Source: Bacteroidales bacterium (GTDB lineage: Bacteria > Bacteroidota > Bacteroidia > Bacteroidales > VadinHA17). Taken from it: a stretch of 37,717 nucleotides of DNA. The stretch's first letter is position 1; every line of letters begins with the position of its first letter. Below, one piece after another: positions 1-6,595 of the stretch. The notes beneath the pieces were generated by a model. It had not been told where the DNA came from and made no database searches. It saw only the letters and a program-made list of their open reading frames with translations. The stretch is from NCBI GenBank assembly GCA_025454755.1, contig JALONV010000018.1, positions 1-37,717 on the forward strand, read 5' to 3'. A program made the position numbers and the translations under genes.

Positions 1-657
1 CCTGTTAATCTTTTTATATAAGGCAGCTCCGACAGATATGTCGCCTGATCCGCCAACAATTGCATTATTGGGATAAATGCCAAAAGGCGTAAAGAATGCG
101 TGCATTGAGCCTCCGAGCCCTTTATTGAATCCGTTCTCCCGGGCAAAAATTTCTGCAAGGGCTCCATAGAGAAGGAAGTTCATGGCCAGATCCTTAATAT
201 TTCCCTGGAATCCCTTCTCGACAACTTTAAGTGCATTTCCGTCGAAGAAATTCTTCATTATTGAATAAAGATTATCATCGTCGAGCTTGTTTATTGCCGA
301 CAGACCTTTGGCAAGTATCTCACCATGGCTCCGGTGCGAGCCAAAGATGAAATCGTTGATGTCAAGGTTGTAAGCCATGCCTACCGCCGCAGCTTCCTGG
401 CCGATCGAGAGGTGTGCCGGCCCGGGATGATTATAAGCGATGCCGTTATATTCATTCCTGGTTTTAATAAGGTTGATCATGGTTTCGAATTCGCGGATAA
501 TAACCATGTCGCGGAATATTTTTATAAAATCTTCCCTGCTGTAGTTCTTTTTCTCCTCAGCAATAGTTTTTTTGTACTGGTTTACAGGTATTTTACTGAA
601 TTCGATGAACTGTGGTTTCCTTACAACCTTTGGATTGATGTTTTGATTTTTTGGCAT
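1..657 (-). CDS. 2-oxoacid dehydrogenase E1 component, alpha-type N-terminal part (partial)
   Basis: The ATG is at 657 and the frame stays open for 219 codons to the left edge, so the C-terminus is missing. The protein begins [10 protein letters not shown] and carries E1-alpha hallmarks: an [16 protein letters not shown] segment, [14 protein letters not shown], and [10 protein letters not shown] followed by [14 protein letters not shown], which lead towards the thiamine diphosphate site. The family decarboxylates a 2-oxoacid (pyruvate or a branched-chain oxoacid) and transfers the acyl group to the lipoyl arm of E2. About 40-45 extra residues lie between the SHRSHG and GGSMH motifs compared with a typical E1-alpha. 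The E2 gene is directly upstream, 126 bp away on the same strand. The substrate cannot be assigned from this fragment, nor whether E1-beta is fused beyond the edge. Confidence 0.85.
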   Translation of the reverse strand, partial: MPKNQNINPKVVRKPQFIEFSKIPVNQYKKTIAEEKKNYSREDFIKIFRDMVIIREFETMINLIKTRNEYNGIAYNHPGPAHLSIGQEAAAVGMAYNLDINDFIFGSHRSHGEILAKGLSAINKLDDDNLYSIMKNFFDGNALKVVEKGFQGNIKDLAMNFLLYGALAEIFARENGFNKGLGGSMHAFFTPFGIYPNNAIVGGSGDISVGAALYKKINR

Positions 658-663
658 AATAAA

Positions 664-703
664 ACGGTGTTACGGTATTATGGTGTTACGGTTTTACGGT
701 TCT
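664..703. repeat. Degenerate octamer tandem array, 5 units
   Basis: Five consecutive 8-bp units (ACGGTGTT, ACGGTATT, ATGGTGTT, ACGGTTTT, ACGGTTCT) lie between the E2 and E1 genes, just before the E1 start. The remaining gap (about 704-783) is a C/T-rich stretch with CCGCTAGCGCGG and GGAATCTCC motifs like those in the large repeat elements elsewhere in the window. No function is evident. The same unit type recurs around 14.1 kb and 14.6 kb. Confidence 0.8.
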
Positions 704-783
704 AATCTTTTCTCCCCCTTCCGCTAGCGCGGAATCTCCGCTTCGCTTCGATCTCCCTCTCTCGCCCTCTCCCCCTCATTAAA

Positions 784-2013
784 TCAATAACTGAAATTCT
801 CAATCTGATTCTTAATCTCCTTCAGTAATAATGTAGCCGGTCCTCCATCGATGGCACGATGGTCGTAAGTCAGCGACAGCCCTATATAGGGTACGAATCC
901 GAAAGTATTGTTCCCAAGGTCAGCCGGTCTGTTTATGATCGTGCATACCCCTAGAATGCATGCCTGTGGCAGGTTGATAACAGGGGTGAACATCTCAACA
1001 CCGTAGTTCCCAAGGTTGGAAACAGTGAATGAGGCAGAGGTACTCTGAATAAGTATAGGATCTATATTCCCTTTCCGGCATGCTTCGGCTACCGATTTTA
1101 ATTCTTTTGAAAGCTGGCGCAGGTCTAGAGTCTCTGCATTTTTAACTGCAGGGACCATCAGTCCGCGGGGTGTATCAACAGCAATTCCCAGGTGTACTTT
1201 ATGGTAAGTTTTAATTGTCTCTCCCAGAAAATGAGAGTTGGCTTCAGGGAATTTTTCCAGGGCTCTTATCACGCACCAGCAGATCATGTCGTTCAGGGTG
1301 ATATCCTGTTTTTCGCTGCCGGCTGCAAGTCCTTCTTTGATCCTTATTCTTGCATCTAGCAAACGGTGAACGTCAGCGCTCATGTGATGTGTGAGCTGTG
1401 CAGAGTTCTGAAGCGATGAGTGCATGGCTTTTGCAATTATCCTGCGCACGTTGCTTACAGGCTGTTCAGTAAATTCACTCCCTGAGGATGCCACAGGTTT
1501 TTTAGACGAAGCCTTGCCTGAAAGAGCTCTTTCAATGTCGTTTATGACTATTCTTCCATTTGGTCCGGAACCCTGGAGATCTGAAAAGCGGACTCCTTTA
1601 TTCTCTGCGAACTTCCTTGCTCTCGGAGAGATCGTGATGCGCGAATCGGACATTATTGACTGGCTTTGTATATGTGCTGAAGATCCGGCAGTAGCCTTTT
1701 CATCCTTTTCAGGAGCAATGTCAGCCGGCTTGCTGCCGGATGTTTTTCCGGGCATGAATGAAGCGGTTGACTCACCGGGCTTTCCGATTACTGCGACATT
1801 AATAAGGACAGGCACTTCTGTGCCTTCGTCAAAGAAAATTTCGAGGAGTGTTCCATCGCCCGGAGATTCAAGTTCGAAGGCTGCTTTATCTGTCTCGTAC
1901 GAAAAGAGCAGGTCGCCTGAAGTGACTTTATCGCCTGGCTTTTTAAACCATTTGGTGATGATGCAGGTCTCTACTGACTGTCCCTGCTTAGGCATTAATA
2001 CTGGAATGGCCAT
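784..2013 (-). CDS. Dihydrolipoamide acyltransferase (E2) of a 2-oxoacid dehydrogenase complex
   Basis: 409 aa with the full E2 layout. An N-terminal lipoyl domain (about residues 1-78) carries the lipoyl-lysine motif ETDKAAFE, with Lys43. A linker rich in Ser, Ala, Glu and Lys follows, then a peripheral-subunit (E1/E3) binding domain (about 127-163, ISPRARKFAENKG...GPNGRI). The catalytic acyltransferase domain ends with the active-site motif YDHRAIDGG. It moves the acyl group from lipoamide to CoA and forms the complex core. One lipoyl domain and about 410 aa is normal for the compact class. It lies upstream of E1, so the order is E2-E1 rather than the usual E1-E2. Acetyl versus branched-chain specificity is not resolved. 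The leader of about 165 nt contains a hairpin, and a GntR-type gene is divergent. Confidence 0.93.
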   Translation of the reverse strand: MAIPVLMPKQGQSVETCIITKWFKKPGDKVTSGDLLFSYETDKAAFELESPGDGTLLEIFFDEGTEVPVLINVAVIGKPGESTASFMPGKTSGSKPADIAPEKDEKATAGSSAHIQSQSIMSDSRITISPRARKFAENKGVRFSDLQGSGPNGRIVINDIERALSGKASSKKPVASSGSEFTEQPVSNVRRIIAKAMHSSLQNSAQLTHHMSADVHRLLDARIRIKEGLAAGSEKQDITLNDMICWCVIRALEKFPEANSHFLGETIKTYHKVHLGIAVDTPRGLMVPAVKNAETLDLRQLSKELKSVAEACRKGNIDPILIQSTSASFTVSNLGNYGVEMFTPVINLPQACILGVCTIINRPADLGNNTFGFVPYIGLSLTYDHRAIDGGPATLLLKEIKNQIENFSY

Positions 2014-2017
2014 AGCT

Positions 2018-2059
2018 GTTGCTGGTTACTTGTTGCAAGTTGCAGGTTGCAGGTTGATT
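2018..2059. repeat. Heptamer tandem array, 6 units (left arm of a hairpin)
   Basis: Six 7-bp units in register: GTTGCTG, GTTACTT, GTTGCAA, GTTGCAG, GTTGCAG, GTTGATT. The array lies in the presumed leader of the E2 mRNA and ends at the palindrome AAAATCGATTTT (2061-2072), beyond which an array of the complementary sense begins. Confidence 0.85.
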
Positions 2060-2072
2060 AAAAATCGATTTT

Positions 2073-2107
2073 AACCTGAAACCTGGAACCTGTAACCTGA
2101 AACACTG
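2073..2107. repeat. Heptamer tandem array, 5 units (right arm of a hairpin)
   Basis: Units AACCTGA, AACCTGG, AACCTGT, AACCTGA, AACACTG. Positions 2073-2085 are complementary to 2043-2055 at 12 of 13 bases, so the two arrays with the AAAATCGATTTT palindrome between them can form one long stem. Confidence 0.85.
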
Positions 2108-2183
2108 AAAATCTTAACATGTTATAATAGGTAGAATAAATCTCTGGTTAATAAAAATACATCTCATTATTAATCAGGGGATA

Positions 2184-2214
2184 CAAAAATAAATCAAATA
2201 ACATGTATTTACAA
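2184..2214 (-). promoter_or_regulatory. Candidate Bacteroidota-type promoter for the E2-E1 operon
   Basis: Read on the minus strand, TTG (2214-2212) is followed after 20 nt by TATTTTTG (2191-2184), matching the Bacteroidota -33/-7 arrangement. Transcription would start near 2177, about 165 nt before the E2 ATG. The -33 TTG lies inside the palindrome at 2201-2216. Confidence 0.5.
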
Positions 2215-2216
2215 GT
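2201..2216. promoter_or_regulatory. Imperfect palindrome, candidate GntR/UTRA operator
   Basis: ACATGTATTTACAAGT has half-sites ACATGTA and ACTTGTA (the complement of TACAAGT), which match at 6 of 7 bases around a TT centre. TGTA...TACA dyads are typical of GntR/HutC-family operators. It lies between the two divergent starts, covers the -33 TTG of the minus promoter and ends 9 bp before the -7 box of the plus promoter. Binding here could repress both genes. This is inference from position and symmetry. Confidence 0.45.
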
Positions 2217-2225
2217 AAAAAGAGA

Positions 2226-2233
2226 TATATTTG
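2226..2233 (+). promoter_or_regulatory. -7 promoter element of the GntR-family gene
   Basis: TATATTTG matches TAnnTTTG exactly and lies 16 bp before the ATG at 2250, giving a leader of about 10 nt. No good -33 TTTG is seen; the palindrome occupies that position. Confidence 0.5.
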
Positions 2234-2249
2234 CAAAAAAATATGATTC

Positions 2250-2966
2250 ATGGGGCTGGTTAAAAATATTCCTCAGCACAAGAGGCTTTATGAGATACTC
2301 AGGAAGCATATATCTGATGGTGTTTACAGGGAAGGCGATCTTCTGCCCTCAGAAAACGAATTATGCCAGCTTTATGGCATGACCCGGCCGACGGTAAGGC
2401 AGTCGCTGGCAACTCTTGCCAACGACGGATACATAATAAAACACCAGGGGAAAGGCAGCATAGTCCATCATCTGCCGAGAGAAATCGGCATTCTTTCAGT
2501 CTCAGGAACAACTTCTGCAGTAGGCGACCGTAACCTGAAAACAAGGATTATTCTAAAACCCGTACTTGTACCATGGGAGAAAGATTTCATGTTTCCCCTG
2601 TCAGAACTGGAGAAAGAATCAGGTTGCATTTACATGGAGAGGCTTCGTCTTCTGGATGGTGTGCCTATCTTTTATGATATCAGCTATATAGCAAATATTA
2701 ACCTTCCCAGGATCACATCACGTCAGTTTGAGGACAGATCTCTTTTCAGGATACTCAGGGATCATTATCATATTGAAATAAAGGGTGGTGAGCAAAGAAT
2801 AAAGTCTATACCTGCTTCAGCTAAGATCAGCAGTTTCCTCCAGCTTAAAAAAGGTCAGCCGGTGCTTCATCTTGAAAGAAAAATGGACACTAATAATCCC
2901 GGATTATTCCTCTATTCATCTATCTACTGCAATACGGAAAAATATTCGATCTTCGGTCGCTTCTGA
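2250..2966 (+). CDS. GntR-family transcriptional regulator with UTRA ligand domain (HutC type)
   Basis: 238 aa. The N-terminal winged helix (about 10-75) reads YEILRKHISDGVYREGDLLPSENELCQLYGMTRPTVRQ..., the classic GntR helix-turn-helix with the LPSE motif. The rest (about 90-238) matches the UTRA effector-binding fold, with the ERLRLLDG and IFYDISYI strands. Such proteins bind a small ligand that releases them from a palindromic operator. It is divergent from the E2-E1 dehydrogenase genes across a 236-bp region containing a candidate operator, so it probably controls itself and possibly the dehydrogenase. The ligand cannot be told from the sequence. The ATG at 2250 fits the -7 box at 2226. 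Confidence 0.9.
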   Translation: MGLVKNIPQHKRLYEILRKHISDGVYREGDLLPSENELCQLYGMTRPTVRQSLATLANDGYIIKHQGKGSIVHHLPREIGILSVSGTTSAVGDRNLKTRIILKPVLVPWEKDFMFPLSELEKESGCIYMERLRLLDGVPIFYDISYIANINLPRITSRQFEDRSLFRILRDHYHIEIKGGEQRIKSIPASAKISSFLQLKKGQPVLHLERKMDTNNPGLFLYSSIYCNTEKYSIFGRF

Positions 2967-3055
2967 TAATTCCAAGAATCCAAACCTTAGTGCGGCAGGT
3001 CTTTAAATCATGTTTCTGATATTAATTATTAATAATATTCCTTACAGAATTTTAT

Positions 3056-3373
3056 ATGGAAAACATTATAAAACAATGGTCAGGGCGCCAGTTCCTGACC
3101 GCGGCTGCAGCACAGGAGCTGCAGGTTTGGCTGTTATACCTAACCTGGGGTGGGATGTAATCCGAGATCCGATGATACTATCCGACTGGGCTTCATAGGC
3201 CTGGGACGTCAGGCATTGATGCTGTAGTGATCGCTGTACCCGACCATGCATGGAACTTTGCGGAAAACGAAACAAAGGTTGAAGGTCCGTACGAAACAAG
3301 GATCCCTCGCCTGAAATTAATTGTTAAGAACTTCACACAGAGTGGATTATACGCCGTCAACTGTCTGGCTTAA
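3056..3373 (+). pseudogene. Decayed Gfo/Idh/MocA-type oxidoreductase with Tat-like leader
   Basis: Three out-of-frame pieces resemble one family. From ATG 3056 the frame gives a leader ending GRQFLTAAA; after a shift the next frame gives GAAGLAVIPNLGW, together the usual Tat-type start of secreted Gfo/Idh/MocA proteins. At 3183 another frame gives RLGFIGLGRQALML, the Rossmann GxGxxG strand. After an apparent deletion of the middle of that domain, 3218 on reads DAVVIAVPDHA, also typical of the family. The rest (WNFAENETKVEGPYE... to a stop at 3371) is unassigned and may derive from another gene. No functional enzyme can be made. The short frames in this region are remnants, not genes. The rest of the 2967-3438 gap shows nothing clear. 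Confidence 0.75.
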
Positions 3374-3438
3374 TGCTGGACGGAGGGAGAGTTTTTTCTA
3401 AAAGTCACAGAATGCCGGTGGCTTTCAACTTTAAAAGC

Positions 3439-4122
3439 TTAAAAATCCATAAACTCACCGGGACCAAGGACATTATCCGTAAATCTAACAGAATATACAC
3501 CACCCTTGAACCAGGAAACTTCATTTTGCCTGACCCCGATTGAAGTAAGACCTCCTTTAAGCGGAGTAAAAACTACATTGCCATCCAGTTCTTTTTTACC
3601 GTTAATGTAAGTTTCCAGCTTTCCTTTATTGATAACATATGCCAGATGATACCACTGGTCGGAAGGGTGAAGGAGATTGGGATCTATCAATGCCAGCTGC
3701 TGATCGCCTGTTTTTACAAATGCATCAAGATACCAGCCTTTGTCTGTTGATCTTAATTCCAGCAATATCCTGTCTCCCTGGATATCCCCGCAATGAAGGA
3801 ACCGTTGCTCGAAGCTGCCTCCGCTTTGAGGCTGGATAATTATTTCTATAGTGAACTTATCCAGATCTTGAAGCGGCATTTTGTCTATAAATATCGCGTC
3901 GGAAGATCCGTTAAAGAGGATAGCTTTTCCGTATTTGCATTTTATGGTCTCAGGTTTTCCTTTTATTCTGATCCCTTCCGGCATTTTTTTGGTAAGTGTT
4001 GAAAGAATCCATTCTGTGCGGAGATCACTTTTCTGCGGGATGTTTTTTTTTGTCATATTCAGGTTGTTTGGAAAAACAATTGTGATGGCACCAATCAATA
4101 TAGTCAATAACGTACTATTCAT
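3439..4122 (-). CDS. Secreted LamG/concanavalin A-like domain protein
   Basis: 227 aa. The N-terminus (MNSTLLTILIGAITIVF) is hydrophobic and may be a signal peptide, though with only a weak cleavage site. Residues about 60-225 have the rhythm of a laminin-G-like jelly roll: GKAILFNGSSDAIFID, FTIEIIIQP, DQWYHLAYVINKGKLETYINGKKE and a terminal strand GVYSVRFTDNVLGPGEF. This fold (LamG_3/Pfam Laminin_G type) usually binds carbohydrate or serves as an accessory module of secreted hydrolases. No catalytic domain is attached. It lies beside a decayed sugar oxidoreductase, suggesting a former polysaccharide-use locus. A near-consensus -7 box (TACTTTAG, 4147-4140) lies about 18 bp upstream. Substrate unknown. 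Confidence 0.7.
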   Translation of the reverse strand: MNSTLLTILIGAITIVFPNNLNMTKKNIPQKSDLRTEWILSTLTKKMPEGIRIKGKPETIKCKYGKAILFNGSSDAIFIDKMPLQDLDKFTIEIIIQPQSGGSFEQRFLHCGDIQGDRILLELRSTDKGWYLDAFVKTGDQQLALIDPNLLHPSDQWYHLAYVINKGKLETYINGKKELDGNVVFTPLKGGLTSIGVRQNEVSWFKGGVYSVRFTDNVLGPGEFMDF

Positions 4123-4198
4123 ATGGTCTTAATTTGTTACTAAAGTAGGAAAATTTCTATTGTTCTTTTAAAAGTTGCTGTAAAAAGATTTAATAAAA

Positions 4199-4234
4199 AA
4201 AGAAAGGGGGCCTCTTTTGAGACACCCTTTCTTA
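4199..4234 (-). terminator. Intrinsic terminator after the cold-shock gene
   Basis: A 9-bp stem (AAGAAAGGG at 4200-4208 with CCCTTTCTT at 4225-4233) is followed on the minus strand by a T-run (complement of 4190-4200). It lies about 20 bp beyond the cold-shock stop codon and closes the NYN-RRM-Csp operon. Confidence 0.8.
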
Positions 4235-4254
4235 ATATATCAGCCTGAATAATA

Positions 4255-4452
4255 CTATTCGACTTTTTTCACTTTGATAGCGACAGGACCTTTTTCTTTC
4301 TGTTCTACTTCAAATTCAACAGCCTGGCCTGCTTCAAGTTCGGTGTGTGGAACCTCCAAACCTGATCGGTGGACAAAGATATCCTTGTTATCTTCAGTCT
4401 GAAGGAATCCATAACCTTTGACTCTGTCATACCATTTAACAGTACCTTTCAT
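4255..4452 (-). CDS. Cold-shock domain protein (CspA family)
   Basis: 65 aa, the length of a single cold-shock domain. RNP1 is KGYGFLQ and RNP2 is DIFVHRS, the aromatic surface that binds single-stranded RNA or DNA. Family members act as RNA chaperones that melt secondary structure, often at low temperature or on entry into stationary phase. The gene follows the RRM gene by 18 bp and precedes an intrinsic terminator, so it is the last gene of a three-gene RNA-binding operon. No long cold-shock leader is possible in that 18-bp gap; if cold-regulated, control must come from the operon promoter or mRNA processing. Confidence 0.95.
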   Translation of the reverse strand: MKGTVKWYDRVKGYGFLQTEDNKDIFVHRSGLEVPHTELEAGQAVEFEVEQKEKGPVAIKVKKVE

Positions 4453-4470
4453 TGTTTCAGATTTTTTTCT

Positions 4471-4785
4471 CTACCTGTTGTCTCTTCCGGGACGATCGCC
4501 GCCTCTGCGGTCGTTTCCTCCCCTGAAATCTCTTCTTCTTTCGCCTCTTTCGATAGATTCGTTAACGATAATGTTCCTTCCCTGTACATCAGATCCATTG
4601 AGTTCTTCAATAGCTTTCTTTGCTTCAGCTTCATTCGGCATCTCAACGAAGCCAAATCCTTTGCTTTTTCCAGAGTACTTGTCAAAAATGATCTTGGCGG
4701 ATGCGACTTCGCCATACTCTTCAAATAGTTCTTTTAATTCTGCTTCATTCATTTTAAAATGAAGACTTCCGACGTAAATGTTCAT
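4471..4785 (-). CDS. RRM-type RNA-binding protein with Arg/Gly tail
   Basis: 104 aa. One RNA-recognition motif (about 1-80) has RNP2 MNIYVGSL at the extreme N-terminus and RNP1 KSKGFGFVEM in the third strand. The tail from about residue 80 is rich in Arg, Gly and Asp (RGERRRDFRGGNDRRGG), an RGG-like low-complexity region that adds RNA contacts. Single-RRM proteins of this design are common in Bacteroidota and include post-transcriptional regulators. The start overlaps the NYN gene stop by ATGA (4785-4782), a sign of translational coupling, and the Csp gene follows 18 bp later. Targets are unknown. Confidence 0.95.
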   Translation of the reverse strand: MNIYVGSLHFKMNEAELKELFEEYGEVASAKIIFDKYSGKSKGFGFVEMPNEAEAKKAIEELNGSDVQGRNIIVNESIERGERRRDFRGGNDRRGGDRPGRDNR

Positions 4786-5582
4786 AGTTCAAAAATTAAT
4801 ATGTTAAAATATTTTCTGTTCCTGATATAGATGTGTTTTATATGATTCTGCCCTGATTCTCTTTCATCGATCTCAAATTCGAAAGATTTGATGAGAGGCG
4901 TTAGCTTGGCAAATCCGAAGTTACGCGGGTCAAAATCGGGTTGTTTTTTCAGGATAAGATTGCCGACATCTCCCAGATAAGCCCAGCCGTTCTCATCGGC
5001 CAGGTCTGTTATTGAAGCGGCTATCAGGCGTTTGGCCTTTTTAATCTGGAATTGCTGATCATTTTCCTGCGAAACTTTCCGGGACTTATCCGGTTTTCCC
5101 TTCTTCTCCTTCACAGGTGCCGGTTCCCTTACGGGGAACGGAGAATTTATGATCTCAAGGTAAATGAATTTATCGCAGGCAACAATAAAAGGCGAAGGGG
5201 TTTTCCGCTCGCCTATTCCTATAACCTTCATCCCTGCTTCCCTAAGCCTTGTTGCGAGTCTTGTAAAATCGCTGTCGCTTGATACAATGCAGAATCCGTC
5301 GACTCTTCCTGAGTAGAGGATGTCCATTGCATCAATTATCATTGCTGAATCGGTGGCATTTTTTCCCTTGGTATAGCTGTACTGCTGAACCGGGGTTATC
5401 GCATTCTCAAGAAGTACCTGCTTCCATCCTGATATGGTGGGCCTGGTCCAGTCGCCATAGATCCTTTTAAAAGTAGGTGTGCCGTATTTGGCAATCTCTT
5501 CAAGCATTCCTGTAACATTATGGAATGGAATATTATCGGCATCTATCAGAACTGCCAGTCTTAAATCATTTAATGTCTGCAT
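4782..5582 (-). CDS. NYN-domain putative ribonuclease with C-terminal OST-HTH/LOTUS domain
   Basis: 266 aa. The N-terminal NYN (PIN-like) domain (about 7-150) keeps its acidic residues: Asp14 and Asp16 in VLIDADNIP, Asp78 in ATDSAMIIDAM, and Asp103/Asp105 in VSSDSDF. NYN proteins are metal-dependent nucleases acting on RNA. A basic linker (about 155-185, KEKKGKPDKSRK) leads to a LOTUS/OST-HTH domain (about 185-250, AASITDLADENGWAYLGDVG...FGFAKLTPLI), which in other proteins binds RNA. It is co-oriented and coupled by a 4-bp overlap to the RRM gene, giving nuclease, RRM and cold-shock proteins from one mRNA. The last residues (YFNILIFEL) look atypical. The RNA target is not known. Confidence 0.88.
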   Translation of the reverse strand: MQTLNDLRLAVLIDADNIPFHNVTGMLEEIAKYGTPTFKRIYGDWTRPTISGWKQVLLENAITPVQQYSYTKGKNATDSAMIIDAMDILYSGRVDGFCIVSSDSDFTRLATRLREAGMKVIGIGERKTPSPFIVACDKFIYLEIINSPFPVREPAPVKEKKGKPDKSRKVSQENDQQFQIKKAKRLIAASITDLADENGWAYLGDVGNLILKKQPDFDPRNFGFAKLTPLIKSFEFEIDERESGQNHIKHIYIRNRKYFNILIFEL

Positions 5583-5625
5583 TATAAGTTGTTTAAATCG
5601 GCCGTAAGTTACGATTTTATTATCA

Positions 5626-6090
5626 TTATTTGTGTTTGCCCGTGAGCTCGGTTATTTCAAGCCTGAGAATTGTTGTTATCGCAAGTATCTCAGGTTTATA
5701 TGAAAAATCTTTTTTACCTGTGTAATGAAACATGATCTGGTTCAGACCCTTTTTCTTCTCGTCAGGATCATCAACTATGGAGATATATCCATAGCCGACT
5801 ATACTGCTGTACTTCATGCTGAAATCGCAAGCCAGGCTTCCTTCAACAATGTCGTGGTCCGTATCCATTTCAAAGCATACATAATTGTTTTTCCTTATCA
5901 GATCAAGCTTTCGTCCTTCATTTGCACAATGAAACCAGAGATATTTTTTCTCTCCTCCCGAATAACCGAAATTCATTGTTACAATGTATGGTGTATTCAT
6001 GTCGGCAAAAGCTATCCTGCAGACATCGGCACGTGAAATTATTCTTTCAATCTCTTGTATATCAGTTACTTCTTTATTTTTCTTCCTCAT
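5626..6090 (-). CDS. FMN-binding split-barrel protein (PNPOx-like, Nim family)
   Basis: 154 aa, single domain. The opening MRKKNKEVTDIQEIERIISRA... and the motifs VCRIAFADMNTPYIVTMNFGY, LWFHCANEGRKLDLIRKN and VCFEMDTD are those of the pyridoxamine-5'-phosphate-oxidase-like family that includes the 5-nitroimidazole reductases (NimA group). These are dimeric FMN or haem split-barrel proteins; only some confer nitroimidazole resistance, so no resistance is claimed. It lies 43 bp upstream of the NYN gene on the same strand and could share its transcript. The start at 6090 gives the usual family length. Confidence 0.85.
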   Translation of the reverse strand: MRKKNKEVTDIQEIERIISRADVCRIAFADMNTPYIVTMNFGYSGGEKKYLWFHCANEGRKLDLIRKNNYVCFEMDTDHDIVEGSLACDFSMKYSSIVGYGYISIVDDPDEKKKGLNQIMFHYTGKKDFSYKPEILAITTILRLEITELTGKHK

Positions 6091-6197
6091 AGGATATCAA
6101 TTTATTTCATTTTGATAATAGTTGTTAAGATAATCAATATATAAATAAATAGTCTTTTTGCTCTGAAGGCCAGTTCTGATTTAAAAGTTGAAAGTGC

Positions 6198-6427
6198 GGG
6201 AGATTCCTCACTTCACTGCGTTCCGGAACTACAGATCCACTTTGACAGGATCTGTACCTGGGTCGGAAGATTCCTCACTTCACTGCGTTCCGTTCGGAAT
6301 GACATTTTCCTGGTTGAGACAGGGGGGAGAGATGAGGCGAAACGCTACCTGCGTTTCGCCTCATCTCTCCCCCCAATTAATTAATATTCATCTTGTCATT
6401 TCGAGCGAAGCGAGAAATCTCCCTCCC
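6198..6427. repeat. Composite repeat element 1, centred on a perfect 24-bp inverted repeat
   Basis: Two left copies of a motif (6198-6227 and 6265-6304: GAGATTCCTCACTTCACTGC..., the second ending GGAATGACA) and one opposite right copy (6394-6427, TGTCATTTCGAGCGAAGCGA...) flank a perfect hairpin. Arms are 6322-6345 and 6351-6374 (24 of 24 paired) with loop TACCT. The arms hold the motif GAGGCGAAA. A smaller 8-bp hairpin (6231-6238 with 6248-6255) lies between the left copies. It occupies the gap between the divergent Nim-like and bTHX genes. No transposase or coding potential is seen; frames through it are repeat artefacts. Element 2 at 32.2-32.7 kb has the same plan. Confidence 0.85.
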
Positions 6428-6545
6428 CATTCCTGGAATTTAATTATGTCAGACTTTAGAGATAGAATTCACTCATTCATTTCAAGAAATTGAAGAATCT
6501 CCTAATTTTAATATAGCCTATTTAATTAAAAATAAAGAATATTAT

Positions 6546-6553
6546 TAACTTTG
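6546..6553 (+). promoter_or_regulatory. -7 promoter element of the bTHX gene
   Basis: TAACTTTG matches TAnnTTTG and lies 43 bp before the ATG at 6596. A weak -33 candidate (TTTA, 6521-6524) lies 21 nt upstream of it. Confidence 0.55.
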
Positions 6554-6595
6554 CCACCGCCCTGAATGGGCCAGAACTAATCAAAAGCAATTAAT

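Noticed and set aside
5626-6090. Nitroimidazole resistance gene (nim)
   Set aside because: The PNPOx-like family is large and most members are not resistance determinants; sequence alone does not show the activity.
6198-6427. CRISPR array or insertion sequence at the repeat element
   Set aside because: The repeats are neither evenly spaced nor separated by unique spacers of constant length, and no transposase or cas gene occurs.
6188-6493. 101-codon plus-strand frame in the Nim-bTHX gap
   Set aside because: It passes through the palindrome and repeat motifs of element 1 and has no gene-like features.
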